NCBI GenBank assembly: GCA_963781785.1
Contig: CAWAHD010000003.1
Span: 248,001-312,000 of the forward strand
DNA from: CAWAHD01 sp963781785
GTDB lineage: Bacteria > Planctomycetota > Planctomycetia > Isosphaerales > Isosphaeraceae
Reading direction: 5' to 3'
DNA length: 64,000 nucleotides
A program made the translations under genes and the position numbers. A model generated the notes under the pieces. It was given only the letters and a program-made list of their open reading frames with translations, searched no databases and had not been told where the DNA came from. Positions 39,549 through 48,316 of this stretch are shown piece by piece. The number at the start of each line of letters is the position of its first letter. Positions within the stretch are counted from its first letter, which is position 1.

Positions 39549-40567
39549 TGTCCGACGAGCGGACGCAGCCACCGTCGAAGCGCCGGCGCCAGGTGGCTCG
39601 GCAGCAGGGCCAGGCTGCGCACAGCCCGGAGCTGACTGCGGCCGCCGGCTGGCTGGCCACGGTCATGCTGCTGAGTATCCTGGGCGACAATCTCACGCTG
39701 GGACTGGGCAAACTGGTGCGCACGTCGCTGATCCATCCGGCCGTACCGTCAGCAGATCCGGCCGCGGTGGTGGCGCACGTGAGAAGCCAGGCACTGGTCC
39801 TGGGCTGGCCACTGGGGGCAATCCTGGCCGGGTTTGCAGGAGGGGCACTGATCGCCCACCAATTACAGGTGCGGGGCTTATGGGCGCCGCGCCTGGTTGC
39901 TCCGGACGTGTCGCGGCTCTGGGCGCTCTCGAGCGCGCCCAGTTTGGCCGGTCGAGCGAGCCGGTCGGGCTGGTCGGCCGTGAAGGCGATCGTGCTGGTC
40001 GTGGCTGCGGCATGGACCATTCACGCCGGCCGGTCAGACTTGCTGCGGCTGAGCGGTCTCGAAGGGCCGAACCTGGCGCGGGCGACCGGCCAGATCGTGC
40101 TGCACCTGGGTTGGGTGCTGGCCGCGGTGCTTCTGGTTTTGGGGTTACTCGACTACGCACTGCGTTACCGGCGGTTCGAGGCGATGTTACGGACCACTCC
40201 CGAGCAACAGCGCGAAGATCGGCGCGTGATGGAAGGGGATCCGGCCGCCCGGGCTCAGCGACAGTCGGTTGCACGTGCCTGGCGCGGCGACGCGCCCGAG
40301 CTGCTGGCCGGGGCCAGCCTGATCCTGACCGGGCCGGGCGGCTTGACGCTGGTTCTGGCGGGCGGCCCGCCCCCCCGGCGGGTGACAGTTCGCGCAGCGG
40401 TCAAAGGAAACGCTGGGTTGAAGCTGCGGCGGTCGGCCGAAGCCAGCCAAGTCACTCAGATCGACGCTCCCGATGTGGCAAGGCGCCTTGCCCGCCGCCC
40501 CGCGTCTGGGTCGACGATCGCGTCTGAGCTGATCGCCGAGCTGGCATCAATCTGGCCACCTGCGTGA
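39548..40567 (+). CDS. flhB: Flagellar export switch protein FlhB, autocleavage motif lost
   Basis: The N-terminus is clearly FlhB (ERTQPPSKRRRQVARQQGQAAHSPELTAA), with hydrophobic segments at about 30-50, 82-105, 142-160 and 185-205, and the cytoplasmic linker QQREDRRVMEGDP. At the self-cleavage site the family has Asn-Pro-Thr-His after a Val/Ile strand; here LILTGPGGLTLVL keeps only the Pro, at residues 262-265. The C-terminal subdomain is otherwise divergent too. FlhB normally cleaves after the Asn to switch export from hook to filament proteins, so this copy should be unable to cleave. It ends the first flagellar block and no gene follows for 300 bases. Confidence 0.85.
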   Translation: MSDERTQPPSKRRRQVARQQGQAAHSPELTAAAGWLATVMLLSILGDNLTLGLGKLVRTSLIHPAVPSADPAAVVAHVRSQALVLGWPLGAILAGFAGGALIAHQLQVRGLWAPRLVAPDVSRLWALSSAPSLAGRASRSGWSAVKAIVLVVAAAWTIHAGRSDLLRLSGLEGPNLARATGQIVLHLGWVLAAVLLVLGLLDYALRYRRFEAMLRTTPEQQREDRRVMEGDPAARAQRQSVARAWRGDAPELLAGASLILTGPGGLTLVLAGGPPPRRVTVRAAVKGNAGLKLRRSAEASQVTQIDAPDVARRLARRPASGSTIASELIAELASIWPPA

Positions 40568-40874
40568 GACGGGGATCCCCGGAACCCCTCCTGGTGAGAG
40601 CGAAACATCACAGACCGAAAAATCGCCAGGCCTGCTGCCATCCTCCAACCAGGAACAGCCTGCCGCACCATGCACGATTTTCAGTTCGCCTTTGTGGAAA
40701 AACTTCGTAAGGTCAAAGTAAGTGCTCTGGGAAAACTTTGTTGATCGTGACATATCTCCGACGCCGGACATGAGCTGAGCTGCGACCCTGGACTGCGAGA
40801 GAAAAACTCGCACACTGCCAGGGCGATTAACAGCGTTCGTGGGTCGAAGAGTTTGTAGAAAGTACCAACCAGCC
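40568..40874 (+). other. Intergenic stretch at the flagellar block border
   Basis: This stretch joins the flagellar block to the phage-like island. No gene or strong hairpin was seen. A break in gene type occurs here, so the border of the island probably lies in or near this DNA; no attachment site was identified. Confidence 0.4.
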
Positions 40875-41222
40875 ATGAGTGAATCTCAGGGGGGTAGGGG
40901 GGGAATTTGGAAGGACTCCGGCCCCCGCGATTTGAGGCTTGTGGGACGAGCGATACGCCACGGTTGGGCCGTCCCGCGAAACACGCAGAAGCGCGCGGTC
41001 AAGCGGATGGATCAAATCCTCCAAAATGAAGATTCCAAGCCCCGGGATTATGCCGCGGCGGTCAAAGTGCTCTTAATGGCCAGCCGAGTCAGCCTTGAAG
41101 GCGTGACGACAACCATCAAGGCTCAAGACCACGAGGATTTCACCCATCGCCTTGACGATATCGAGCGTCGGAACAAGCTCGAGCACCAGAGACGCGCCGC
41201 GGCTTCTGGACCGTTTGCTTGA
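40875..41222 (+). CDS. Small basic hypothetical protein
   Basis: The 115-residue protein starts at ATG 40875 (MSESQGGRGG). It is basic with predicted helices: RLVGRAIRHGWAVPRNTQKRAVKRMDQIL, then DYAAAVKVLLMASRVSLEGV and a charged tail DDIERRNKLEHQRR. Proteins of this type sit near phage terminase genes in some genomes, but the family has no assigned role that I can name with confidence. It converges with the 3' part of the terminase. Confidence 0.5.
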   Translation: MSESQGGRGGIWKDSGPRDLRLVGRAIRHGWAVPRNTQKRAVKRMDQILQNEDSKPRDYAAAVKVLLMASRVSLEGVTTTIKAQDHEDFTHRLDDIERRNKLEHQRRAAASGPFA

Positions 41223-41301
41223 CGAGTCGGGACGAAGCAGCGGACACGGCTCGCCTGGAATGAAGGAGCGAAACGGCGATCATCGGAAAACGGGCAAGAT
41301 C

Positions 41302-41682
41302 TCAGAAGAGCCGTCGGGCCGAAATGGTCCGGAGGTCCGGTGGAGCTTTGCGGCCTTCCGGCATCGCGTCGCGGATTCCGCCGCGCAAGGCATCCATGAG
41401 GTCCTCGGCTTTGTGCTGGGGGTCGAGCGGGGTGTCGAGGAACTCGCCATCGCGCTCGGCCCGGCGGTAGTTCTGGAACGCGTGAATCAAATGGATGCAC
41501 CGCGGATGGATCAAGATCCGCGGCTCGCTCGGTGCTGCGCCGAGCATCACCTCGATCTGGTCGAGCCCGTCGATCACGGGGTGAACGGGCCAACGATCCG
41601 TGATCCGTTCTCCGAACACGCGTGCATACTCGTAGAACGCCGTCGGGCCGATCGATGTTTTGGCTGACGCGGCCGGATCTAG
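41302..41682 (-). pseudogene. Terminase large subunit, 3' fragment cut off by IS insertion
   Basis: This reverse frame reads LDPAASAKTSIGPTAFYEYARVFGE, PRILIHPRCIHLIHAFQNYRRAE, HKAEDLMDALRGGIRDAMPEGRK, which is the nuclease-end and C-terminus of a phage terminase large subunit. It continues exactly from the N-terminal part at 45373, where the sequence reads ELVRLDPKQA; the join is at VRLDP/AASAKTS. The CTAG target repeat marks the break. It is a dead piece of prophage packaging machinery. Confidence 0.78.
41679..41682. repeat. CTAG target-site duplication, left
   Basis: CTAG occurs directly outside the left inverted repeat and again at 45373-45376 outside the right one. Four-base duplication suits the IS1380 family. 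Confidence 0.55.
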
Positions 41683-41706
41683 CCCCAAACCAAGCGTGAT
41701 TTTAGT
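41683..41706 (+). repeat. Left terminal inverted repeat of the outer IS
   Basis: The first bases CCCCAAACCAAGCGTGATTT align with the complement of the right end (45349-45372) with about four mismatches over the first 20. Confidence 0.55.
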
Positions 41707-41733
41707 TTGCCCCAGCTTTTTGTTCAGAAAGAA

Positions 41734-41811
41734 CTCGAAAACCTCCCGTGTTTTTGGAATAATGTAGGTGAGAACACGTCCTCACTATTCCAAGACAAGG
41801 AGGCTTTCGAG
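41734..41811 (+). promoter_or_regulatory. Large imperfect hairpin in front of the IS transposase region
   Basis: CTCGAAAACCTCC at 41734-41746 pairs with GGAGGCTTTCGAG at 41799-41811 with one mismatch. Inside, TTGGAATA at 41754-41761 pairs with TATTCCAA at 41786-41793, and GTGAG at 41768-41772 pairs with CTCAC at 41781-41785. The whole forms one long bulged stem. It may protect the transposase from outside transcription or be an element end recognised as a structure. Confidence 0.5.
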
Positions 41812-41973
41812 TGAGTGCTACTCTCCGAAAAAAGCGCGAGGCTCGCAATAAGAGAATCTTCCAGGAACGGCGACGGGGTGCACGACGGTCTTTGCGCAGC
41901 AAAGTGGTTTTCGTTATGATGCGGTCGGGAATGCCGTTTCGTCTGGAGTCGCAACTACTGGAAGGAGCCAGGG

Positions 41974-43627
41974 ATGGCACGCGTCAAGGAACCGGCGGTC
42001 GTCAAGGATGAACTGGAAAACCTGTTGGGTGGCCTCGCCAAAGAGTTGAATCGGCGCGTCTACGGCGACGGTGGCGTCCCGTGGGGTACTAAATTCGCCG
42101 ACATCGAGGAACTCGCCGTCCAGATCGGTCAGGAGATTTCCCGGGAGATGATCGAACAGGCAGTCGGTCGGCAAGCAGAGGACGTTCCTCCCGAGGCCGA
42201 AAGTTGCAGTGGGTGCGGCGGCTCGGTTGAACCGGCCGATGCTTACGAACCCAGGGGCGTGCAGACCCGAGTCGGCACGGCCCAATGGAACGAGCCCAAA
42301 CGTTACTGCCGCAAATGCCGGGCAGCTTTTTTTCCCTCAGTCCCGCGCGCTCGGGATTGATCAGGGGAATTACAGTCCCGAGGTGTTGAAGGCGATCGTT
42401 TACGCGGGTACGCAGTTCACGTCGTTCGCCCAGGGCAGTGGCGCGCTCAATGCGTTGGGCGGGTTGAGCGTCGCCACCAAGCAAGTGGAACGGATCACGG
42501 AAAAAATTGGGTGGGAACGTGTTGAACAGCGTGATCAGGCCGTTGATGAGTTTTTAGCGTTACCGCTGATGGACCGCTGCAAATCACCGGTCGCAAATCC
42601 CCCGCCCCCATCGACTGTGGCGACCGTGATGATGGACGGTGGTCGCCTACAAATCCTCGATCGCAGCAAGTGTGATACTGATCAGACCGCGACCGCCGAT
42701 GACGATCCATGCGATCGGAATGGGCACTGGCGTGAGGATAAGATCGGTTTGCTGATGACGATGACCAGCAAGGTCTCAGTCAGCGATCCGTGCCCGGAAA
42801 TCCCGGAGAATTTCGTCGATCCGACGCGGATACTCAAGCTCACGCGCGAGATCAAGGGGCACGTCGGAGGAGCCAAGGATGAATCAGCCGAGTCGCTCGC
42901 GCCCGAAACCAACTCGGCGGCCGAGGAGGAACAGCACCAGGACGCGGAGACCGCAAGACCCAAGCCACGGGTGCGCACGATGGTCGCGACGCGGGAGCGA
43001 GCCCAGCGATTTGGAGAAATCTTGGCCTGGGCCGCGTGGGCGCGAGGCTTCGCGGTCGCGGCTCGGAAGGCATTCGTCGCCGACGGTGCGACGGCCAATT
43101 GGACGATCCAGAAGCAATGGTTCAGCGACTATATTCCGATTCTGGATTTCATCCATGCGCTGTCGTATGTGTTCGCGGCAGCCATCGCGGGCCGGGGATT
43201 TCGAGCAGGCTGGGAAGTGTATACGGCCTTGATTCAGCAGGTTTGGAGCGGTCGTGTTGAAGAGGTAATCTCGGCGCTCGAGATTCGACAATCGGAGTTG
43301 GGAACCCCCGAAGAAGCAGACGGTGAAACCACCCCTCGCCGCGTCGTCGCCGACGCTTTGAGCTATCTGCGTAACAACAAGGATAGGATGCGTTACGATC
43401 AGTATCGAACGGCCGGATTACCGATCACGTCAAGTCACATGGAATCGACGGTGAAGATGTTCAACCGACGCGTCAAGGGAACGGAGAAATTCTGGTCGGA
43501 GAAGGGTGCCGAAGCGATCTTGCAATTACGCGCCGATCATCTGAGTGAGACAGAGCCCCTCAAGACATTCTGGGAAGACAGGCAAGAAGCAGCATCGGGG
43601 CGCCGGTATTATCGACGTACAGGCTGA
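41974..43627 (+). CDS. ISKra4-family transposase, frame change at a T-run
   Basis: ATG 41974 follows AAGGAG. The first frame reads LENLLGGLAKELNRRVYG and then a zinc-finger-like SCSGCGG and YCRKCRAAFFPS. The second frame takes over in LFFPQSRALGIDQGNYSPEV and carries the catalytic domain: VMMDGGRLQILDR, VADGATANWTIQ and SSHMESTVKMFNRRVKG, the DDE set of ISKra4. The change of frame is at seven T's near 42325. Some members of this family make transposase by ribosomal frameshifting, so this may be programmed, but homopolymer miscalling is equally possible. Combined length about 550 residues. It is followed within 25 bases by the IS1380 gene. Confidence 0.82.
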
Positions 43628-43628
43628 A

Positions 43629-43668
43629 CGCCGTGGGCTACAATCCCGGTCGTGCACCCACGGCGACG
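43629..43668. repeat. Inverted repeat at the junction of the two IS genes
   Basis: CGCCGTGGG, starting at about 43630, and CCCACGGCG, ending at about 43666, are perfect complements. This hairpin lies right after the ISKra4-type stop and overlaps the start of the IS1380 frame. It may be the right end of the ISKra4-like element. Confidence 0.4.
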
Positions 43669-45166
43669 ACGAATTAAGAAGCGACTCGCCAATGTGCCTG
43701 GACCCGAGCGGCTTGTACCGATGATGACCGCGACCAATATCCAATACGAACTGGCCGATCGCGTGCAGGGGCTCAGCGCCGGCGGCATCGGCGCCATCCT
43801 TCTCTTGGCTCAAAAGATCGACCTGATCAACGAGATTGACCGCAACCTCCATCTGCTCAAGGTGCATCTTCCCTACCACGAATCCGACCACGTTCTGAAC
43901 GTTGCCTTCAATTCCTGCGCCGGCGGCCACCGCATCGAGCACATCGAGCTGCGACGCAACGACGAAGTCTATCTCAACGCCTTGGGAGCCGAGCGCATCC
44001 CCGACCCCACCACTGCCGGGGACTTCTGCCGCCGCTTCCGTGAGTCCGATGTCATGACCTTGATGGACGCCATTAATCAAGCCCGCCTGCGAGTCTGGGC
44101 CCAGCAGCCACCTGCGTTCTTCGAGGAAGCGACCCTGGATGCCGATGGCACCATCGTGCCGACCGATGCCGAGTGTAAGCAAGGGGCAGACTTTGCCTAC
44201 GACGGTCAGTACGGTTACCATCCGCTCTTGATCTCGCTGGCCAATACCGCCGAACCACTGTTCCTGTTCAATCGCAGTGGCAACCGCCCCTCGCAGGAAC
44301 GGGCCGACGTGTTTTTGGACAAGGCTGTCACGCTTTGCCTTCAGGCTGGCTTCCGCAAGATCCTGCTGCGGGGAGACACCAAATTCGCTCAGACCAAGCA
44401 TCTGGATCGCTGGGACGCCACGGGCAATATCCGCTTCATCTTCGGGTTCGAGGCCCGCGACTCCCTCAAGGCCAGAGCCGACGAGCTCCCAGCCGACGCG
44501 TACAGCTTTCTGGAACGATCGCCACGGTACCAGATCAAGACTGCTCCCCGCGAAAGGCCCGAGCGGGTCAAACCGGAGATTGTCCGGGAGCGAGGCTACG
44601 AGACGATTCACCTGCTCGAGGAGATGGTTGCAGAGTTCGACTACCAGCCGGTCGCCTGCAAGAACAGCTATCGCATGATCGTCGTCCGCAAGCGGGTGGG
44701 AGTCGACGAGGGACAGATGCGGCTGTTCGAGGAATACCGCTACTTCTTTTACATTACCAATGACCGCAAGATGACGGCCGAAGAGGTTGTGTTCTCGGCC
44801 AACGATCGCTGCGACCAGGAAAACTTGATCGCCCAGCTCAAGAATGGGGTGCATGCGTTGACGGCGCCGGTGGACAACCTGGTGAGCAACTGGGCGTACA
44901 TGGTGATGGGGTCGTTGGCGTGGAGCCTGAAGGCCTGGAGCGCCCTGCTGGTGCCGGTATCGCCTCGGCACCAGGCGAAACACGAGACGGAGAAACGAAC
45001 GTTGTTGAGGATGGAGTTCGCGACCTTCTGCGCGGCTTTCATCCAAATGCCGTGTCAGATCGTACGGAGCGGACGACGGTTGATTTACCGATTGCTGTCG
45101 TGGAACCCGTGGCAAGGGGTGTTCCTCCGGCTGGTGGAGCGGCTGCACAGTTGCTGGTTGTGCTGA
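43652..45166 (+). CDS. IS1380-family transposase
   Basis: The N-terminal region is typical of IS1380: TATNIQYELADRVQGLSAGGIGA, LPYHESDHVLNVAFN, DEVYLNALGAERIPDPTTAGDFCRRF. Catalytic acidic residues are in LDADGTIVPT and LRGDTKFAQ, and the closing block is NDRCDQENLIAQLKNGV. The 504 residues are of full length and in one frame. GTG 43652 is the first start; ATG 43721 is an alternative that matches the beginning of the conserved part. It may still be active. A hairpin TCGGGG/CCCCGA at 45185-45204 follows the stop. Confidence 0.9.
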   Translation: MHPRRRRIKKRLANVPGPERLVPMMTATNIQYELADRVQGLSAGGIGAILLLAQKIDLINEIDRNLHLLKVHLPYHESDHVLNVAFNSCAGGHRIEHIELRRNDEVYLNALGAERIPDPTTAGDFCRRFRESDVMTLMDAINQARLRVWAQQPPAFFEEATLDADGTIVPTDAECKQGADFAYDGQYGYHPLLISLANTAEPLFLFNRSGNRPSQERADVFLDKAVTLCLQAGFRKILLRGDTKFAQTKHLDRWDATGNIRFIFGFEARDSLKARADELPADAYSFLERSPRYQIKTAPRERPERVKPEIVRERGYETIHLLEEMVAEFDYQPVACKNSYRMIVVRKRVGVDEGQMRLFEEYRYFFYITNDRKMTAEEVVFSANDRCDQENLIAQLKNGVHALTAPVDNLVSNWAYMVMGSLAWSLKAWSALLVPVSPRHQAKHETEKRTLLRMEFATFCAAFIQMPCQIVRSGRRLIYRLLSWNPWQGVFLRLVERLHSCWLC

Positions 45167-45261
45167 GGCGATTGAGGTTTGAAGTCGGGGTCCGGATGCC
45201 CCGATCCGTTTGGGCCGCCGAGTAGAGAAAGGGGAGGGACACATGAGGTAGACAAGCTGCG

Positions 45262-45275
45262 GGTGAGAAACGGGA
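45262..45275 (+). repeat. 14-base repeat shared with 49225-49238
   Basis: GGTGAGAAACGGGA occurs here, 96 bases past the IS1380 transposase, and again at 49225-49238 beside the DUF1016 gene. Sequences beginning GGTGAGAAA recur near the 3' end of IS1380 elements from memory, so the second copy may be a solo relic. Confidence 0.35.
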
Positions 45276-45348
45276 GCCACGCCTCCCGAATGTAGAAGGT
45301 ACGTCTCTTACTAAAGAATATAATAGAATGATTTGTAATATTGTTGAT

Positions 45349-45376
45349 TAATATATTACGCTTGTTTTGGGTCTAG
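45349..45376. repeat. Right terminal inverted repeat and CTAG duplication
   Basis: The last bases ATTACGCTTGTTTTGGGT are the imperfect complement of the left end, and CTAG follows at 45373-45376. Beyond it the terminase frame resumes. Confidence 0.55.
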
Positions 45377-46442
45377 CCGCACCAGCTCAGGGCCGCTATA
45401 GGACAGCTCCTTGCACCTGGCGTAGATCGCGCGGGCGTTGTCGGCGGAGACGACGTCAAAGCCGTAGTAATCGCCGAAGACAGTCACCTGCGACCAGCCG
45501 GAGCGGTGCGGCCGGACCTGGAAGAAGACCGCGCCGGTGTGCCGGGATGTGCCGGCGTCGATGGCGACCCGCACCGGGAAGCCAGTCTGATAACCGGCCG
45601 CTTCGGAAACATGGCGCGCCACCGAGAACGTCGGGAACCATGCGCCCTCGGTGATCTCCAGCAGCTCGGCGTTGAGCTCCTGCTCGCCCAGCCGCGTGCC
45701 CTCGTACTTCGTGATGATCTCGCTGAAGAACCCGGGGGCGAGATGCAGCCGGTTGTCGTAGGTCGTGCCCTTGGTGAGGTGGGTTTTCGGGTCGGACGCC
45801 AGGGACTTGATCAACCGGGTCGGTCGCGGCGTGGAAGTGGCGACGACCTGCGGGTTCACGCCCAGGCGCATCCCGAACATCAGCATATCATAGGCTCGCA
45901 CATCATAGCGCCACGCACCGGGCTCATCGATCCAGGCGTGGTCGTGCTGGGGGCCGCGCAGCCGCTCCGGCTCATCGGCGCTGTAGCACAGGGCGATGAC
46001 GCCGTTGGGCCAGGTGAGCCGCTGGATTGACGGGGCATAAACCGGACGGAACCACGGGGGACTGACGGCGAGGATGCCGCTTTCGCCCTCGACCATGACG
46101 TTACGGACGTCGGCCGCGGTCGGAGCCAGCAGGGCAATTCTCTGCGCTTTTCCTGCCTCGGCCAGGTGCCTGACCCATTCAGCGCCGGCCTTGGTCTTGC
46201 CAAACCCTCGGCCCGCCATCAAGAACCACCGCGACCAGTCGCCTTCCGGCGGCCGCTGGGTCACCCGCGCGGGGATGCTCCTTGCACTCACCCGGCGGCA
46301 GACCGCACGGGCAGCTCGCGTCATACCAAGCAAACTGGGCGCGCTCCGCCGGATCGGTGCTGGCGCCGTGAGCATGATCGACCTGATCCTGGCGGGCTTC
46401 GTATCGGTCCAGCCGGGCTCGATTACTGGCCATGTGTGGCAT
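45373..46442 (-). pseudogene. Terminase large subunit, 5' part, frameshifted and cut by IS
   Basis: ATG 46442 opens MASNRARLDRYEARQDQ and CPCGLPPGECKEHPRA in one frame; the frame then changes near 46275 to TQRPPEGDWSRWFLMAGRGFGKTKAG, which contains the ATPase Walker A. Walker B is HDHAWIDEPGAW and the coupling motif region VNPQVVATSTPRPT follows. It ends at the insertion with ELVRLDPKQA. The rest of the gene is at 41302-41682 beyond the IS elements. Terminases power DNA packaging; no capsid or portal genes are present, so this is a prophage relic or a gene captured without a phage. Confidence 0.8.
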
Positions 46443-46815
46443 TCTCCCGCAGGCGCATCCGGGTCTCCAAGTCAGCGATGCGCATCGCGGTCCCGCCGTG
46501 GTTCGATCCGTCGAGCCGCCTTTTCAAGAGCGCCAGCTCAGCCCGGAATTTGCCAACGTCGCGCGAACGGGATGGTGACAGCCCGGCAAGCTGGTCGCTC
46601 GCCGGCGTCGATAATTTCCTCAGCTTGGTCGCCGTTTTACCGGCAAGTGGCAAGCGACGCGCTGCGACAAGCTCTCTGACTTCAGGCAGTCGGGACGATT
46701 CGCGGACGATCCTGACGTTGAGCCCGTGGGCTTCCGCCCACGACTTCAGCGACCGGCCCGAGACAATCGCCCAGGCGAGACATTGCATCTCGCATTCACT
46801 TAGTTGTTTGTTCAT
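46423..46815 (-). CDS. Terminase small-subunit-like protein
   Basis: The 130-residue protein directly precedes and overlaps the large terminase by 20 bases, the usual place of a small terminase subunit. It has a helix-turn-helix-like start (SECEMQCLAWAIVSGRSLKSWAEAHGLNVRIV), a basic middle and a helical charged C-terminus (KFRAELALLKRRLDG). Small subunits recognise phage DNA. The assignment rests more on position than on a strong motif. Confidence 0.55.
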   Translation of the reverse strand: MNKQLSECEMQCLAWAIVSGRSLKSWAEAHGLNVRIVRESSRLPEVRELVAARRLPLAGKTATKLRKLSTPASDQLAGLSPSRSRDVGKFRAELALLKRRLDGSNHGGTAMRIADLETRMRLRENATHGQ

Positions 46816-47964
46816 TTTAGAATATCACAAGAGAGATTTTGGGGAACTGGCGGGGCGCCGCGAACGAGGGCGCACCGATCAAGCGTCGGGAGTTCGGCGT
46901 GGAATCCGCCGACGCGAATGGAGCAGACTGATCGCATCACGGTCGTTGGTCAGGGTCGGCCACGTGCTCTTGGTTCGGGAGGAGGAGCTGGGCGTCAGGA
47001 GACGGAGAGAAGGGTTTATCCGGCAGAAGCGCGCGATGGACCGACGCCCCGAGCGGGCCGGAACAAACCAGCCGGCGGCAATGCCCTCGGGCGAGGGATT
47101 GAGCGCAGCCGTAAGTCCTGAACGGGCCGTTCAATTCCCGAGATGGTCGACGTGAGGGAATCGCGGTTTGAAGCGGTGTGGCTCGCCCTTATAAAGGCCT
47201 GACCATCGTCCCACGACGCGCACTCATGGGGTTGCTCTGGGCTGCCGGCACGAACTGGCATCCCTGGGGCGCATGAGATGATGACCGGGATCGCTGTGTG
47301 CGCGATCGAGGATTCTCAACGGTGTCGATGTGGGCGAGGGATCTGAGATGTCAGCGCAGACAGTCGCCCCTGGAATTTGCCCTAGTCAACTGTATCTCCC
47401 AGATTCACCAAAGTCAAGTTTCCGTCTCATATTTTCTGATATCACTAAATCTACTTATTCGATTCAATCGGTACAATCGCGCCAACGCTTCGAGCCAGAA
47501 AGGGCGGTACATCGTCGTAAGAGATGCATTGCGAGAGGGATAGGTGTCGTCGTAGGCCGTCAATTAATGCTCGTGTTGCTGTCGAGGAATGCAAAAAAAT
47601 CCGACGTCGTGGCGAACTACGAGGCTGGCGCAGCTCTGTGGACAGACCTTCCTCGCGGGCGCCCTCGTGGACCGCTTGGTTACGGAACCACTCGGCATCG
47701 GAAAAGATCACGCCGGCTGTTCCCACCCTGGCTGTCGATAAGCCCGAAGTTGTCGATGACGGAAAAGCTCCCACTCGAGGCAGAGGAAGACGACGGCAAG
47801 CCCCGGCCGATTGATCGACACTTGGCGACAATTCGGGAGGACCCGGTGGCGGAGTGCTTGGTGACTACCCGGCCACCGGATAGCGGGAAATAATCTCGAA
47901 GCAGTTTGATATCTGCAGCAGTTTCAGCATCGCCGCGAAGATGCTCTCGGACCGGTAAAGTTGT
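46816..47964. other. Gene-poor stretch with eroded coding relics
   Basis: No intact gene is supported over about 1.1 kb. Several overlapping short frames occur on both strands; reverse frames such as the one with AGVIFSDAEWFRNQAV look partly protein-like but are not recognisable. An AT-richer patch lies around 47390-47480. It is probably decayed mobile or phage DNA. Confidence 0.4.
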
Positions 47965-48240
47965 TTACTTCCCATAGGCCTGGGCAATCTGACCCACGAG
48001 CTTGGCCCAAGGCATGACCATGGCCCCATAGACCGCGCCGGCCTCCGGTCGCGCATTGTCCTTGAGGATTTCCACCATCAAGGTTGCGTAGTCCGAGAGC
48101 ATGACACCGGCCTGCAGCATGCCGCAGGATCCCGACGTGGCGCTTTGTCTCGCTGAAGGTTCCGGAAGCATCGAGCGGTTCGGCGACGAATTGGTCGAGC
48201 AAGTCATCGGCGGGCACCGCTCGGGAAATGTCCGGAGCTG
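47965..48240 (-). pseudogene. Decayed protein end of unknown family
   Basis: Two reverse frames give protein-like pieces, ADDLLDQFVAEPLDASGTFSETKRHVGIL and then VMLSDYATLMVEILKDNARPEA, which would join with one frame change, ending GQIAQAYGK and a stop. The family was not recognised. It lies directly after the broken DUF1016 gene and shares its decay. Confidence 0.35.
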
Positions 48241-48316
48241 ATGGGCTCGTCGCCGATCACGACGCCAAGCAGCGATTCCTCGAAATCGTCTGTTTGAAAA
48301 GTGTAAAAAGGACCGG

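Larger units (their letters stand above)
41683..45372. mobile_element. Composite insertion inside the terminase gene (IS1380 type carrying an ISKra4-like insertion)
   Basis: This 3.69-kb block splits the terminase gene, and is flanked by CTAG. Its ends are imperfect inverted repeats: CCCCAAACCAAGCGTGAT at the left, and at the right the complement of ATTACGCTTGTTTTGGGT. It carries an ISKra4-like transposase (41974-43627) and an IS1380 transposase (43652-45166). The most economical reading is an IS1380 element of about 1.8 kb whose left flank was invaded by an ISKra4-type element just upstream of its transposase. The right 70 bases are AT-rich, unlike the surroundings. This nested reading is inference from spacing. 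Confidence 0.6.

Noticed and set aside
39040..40020. 326-codon reverse open frame across fliR and flhB
   Set aside because: It is Arg/Pro/Ser-rich low complexity, typical of a shadow frame.
45185..45204. TCGGGG/CCCCGA hairpin after the IS1380 transposase as an intrinsic terminator
   Set aside because: There is no T-run; it is mentioned only in the transposase entry.
47330..47893. 187-codon forward open frame in the gene-poor stretch
   Set aside because: No domain, poor composition and no ribosome site; treated as noncoding or eroded.
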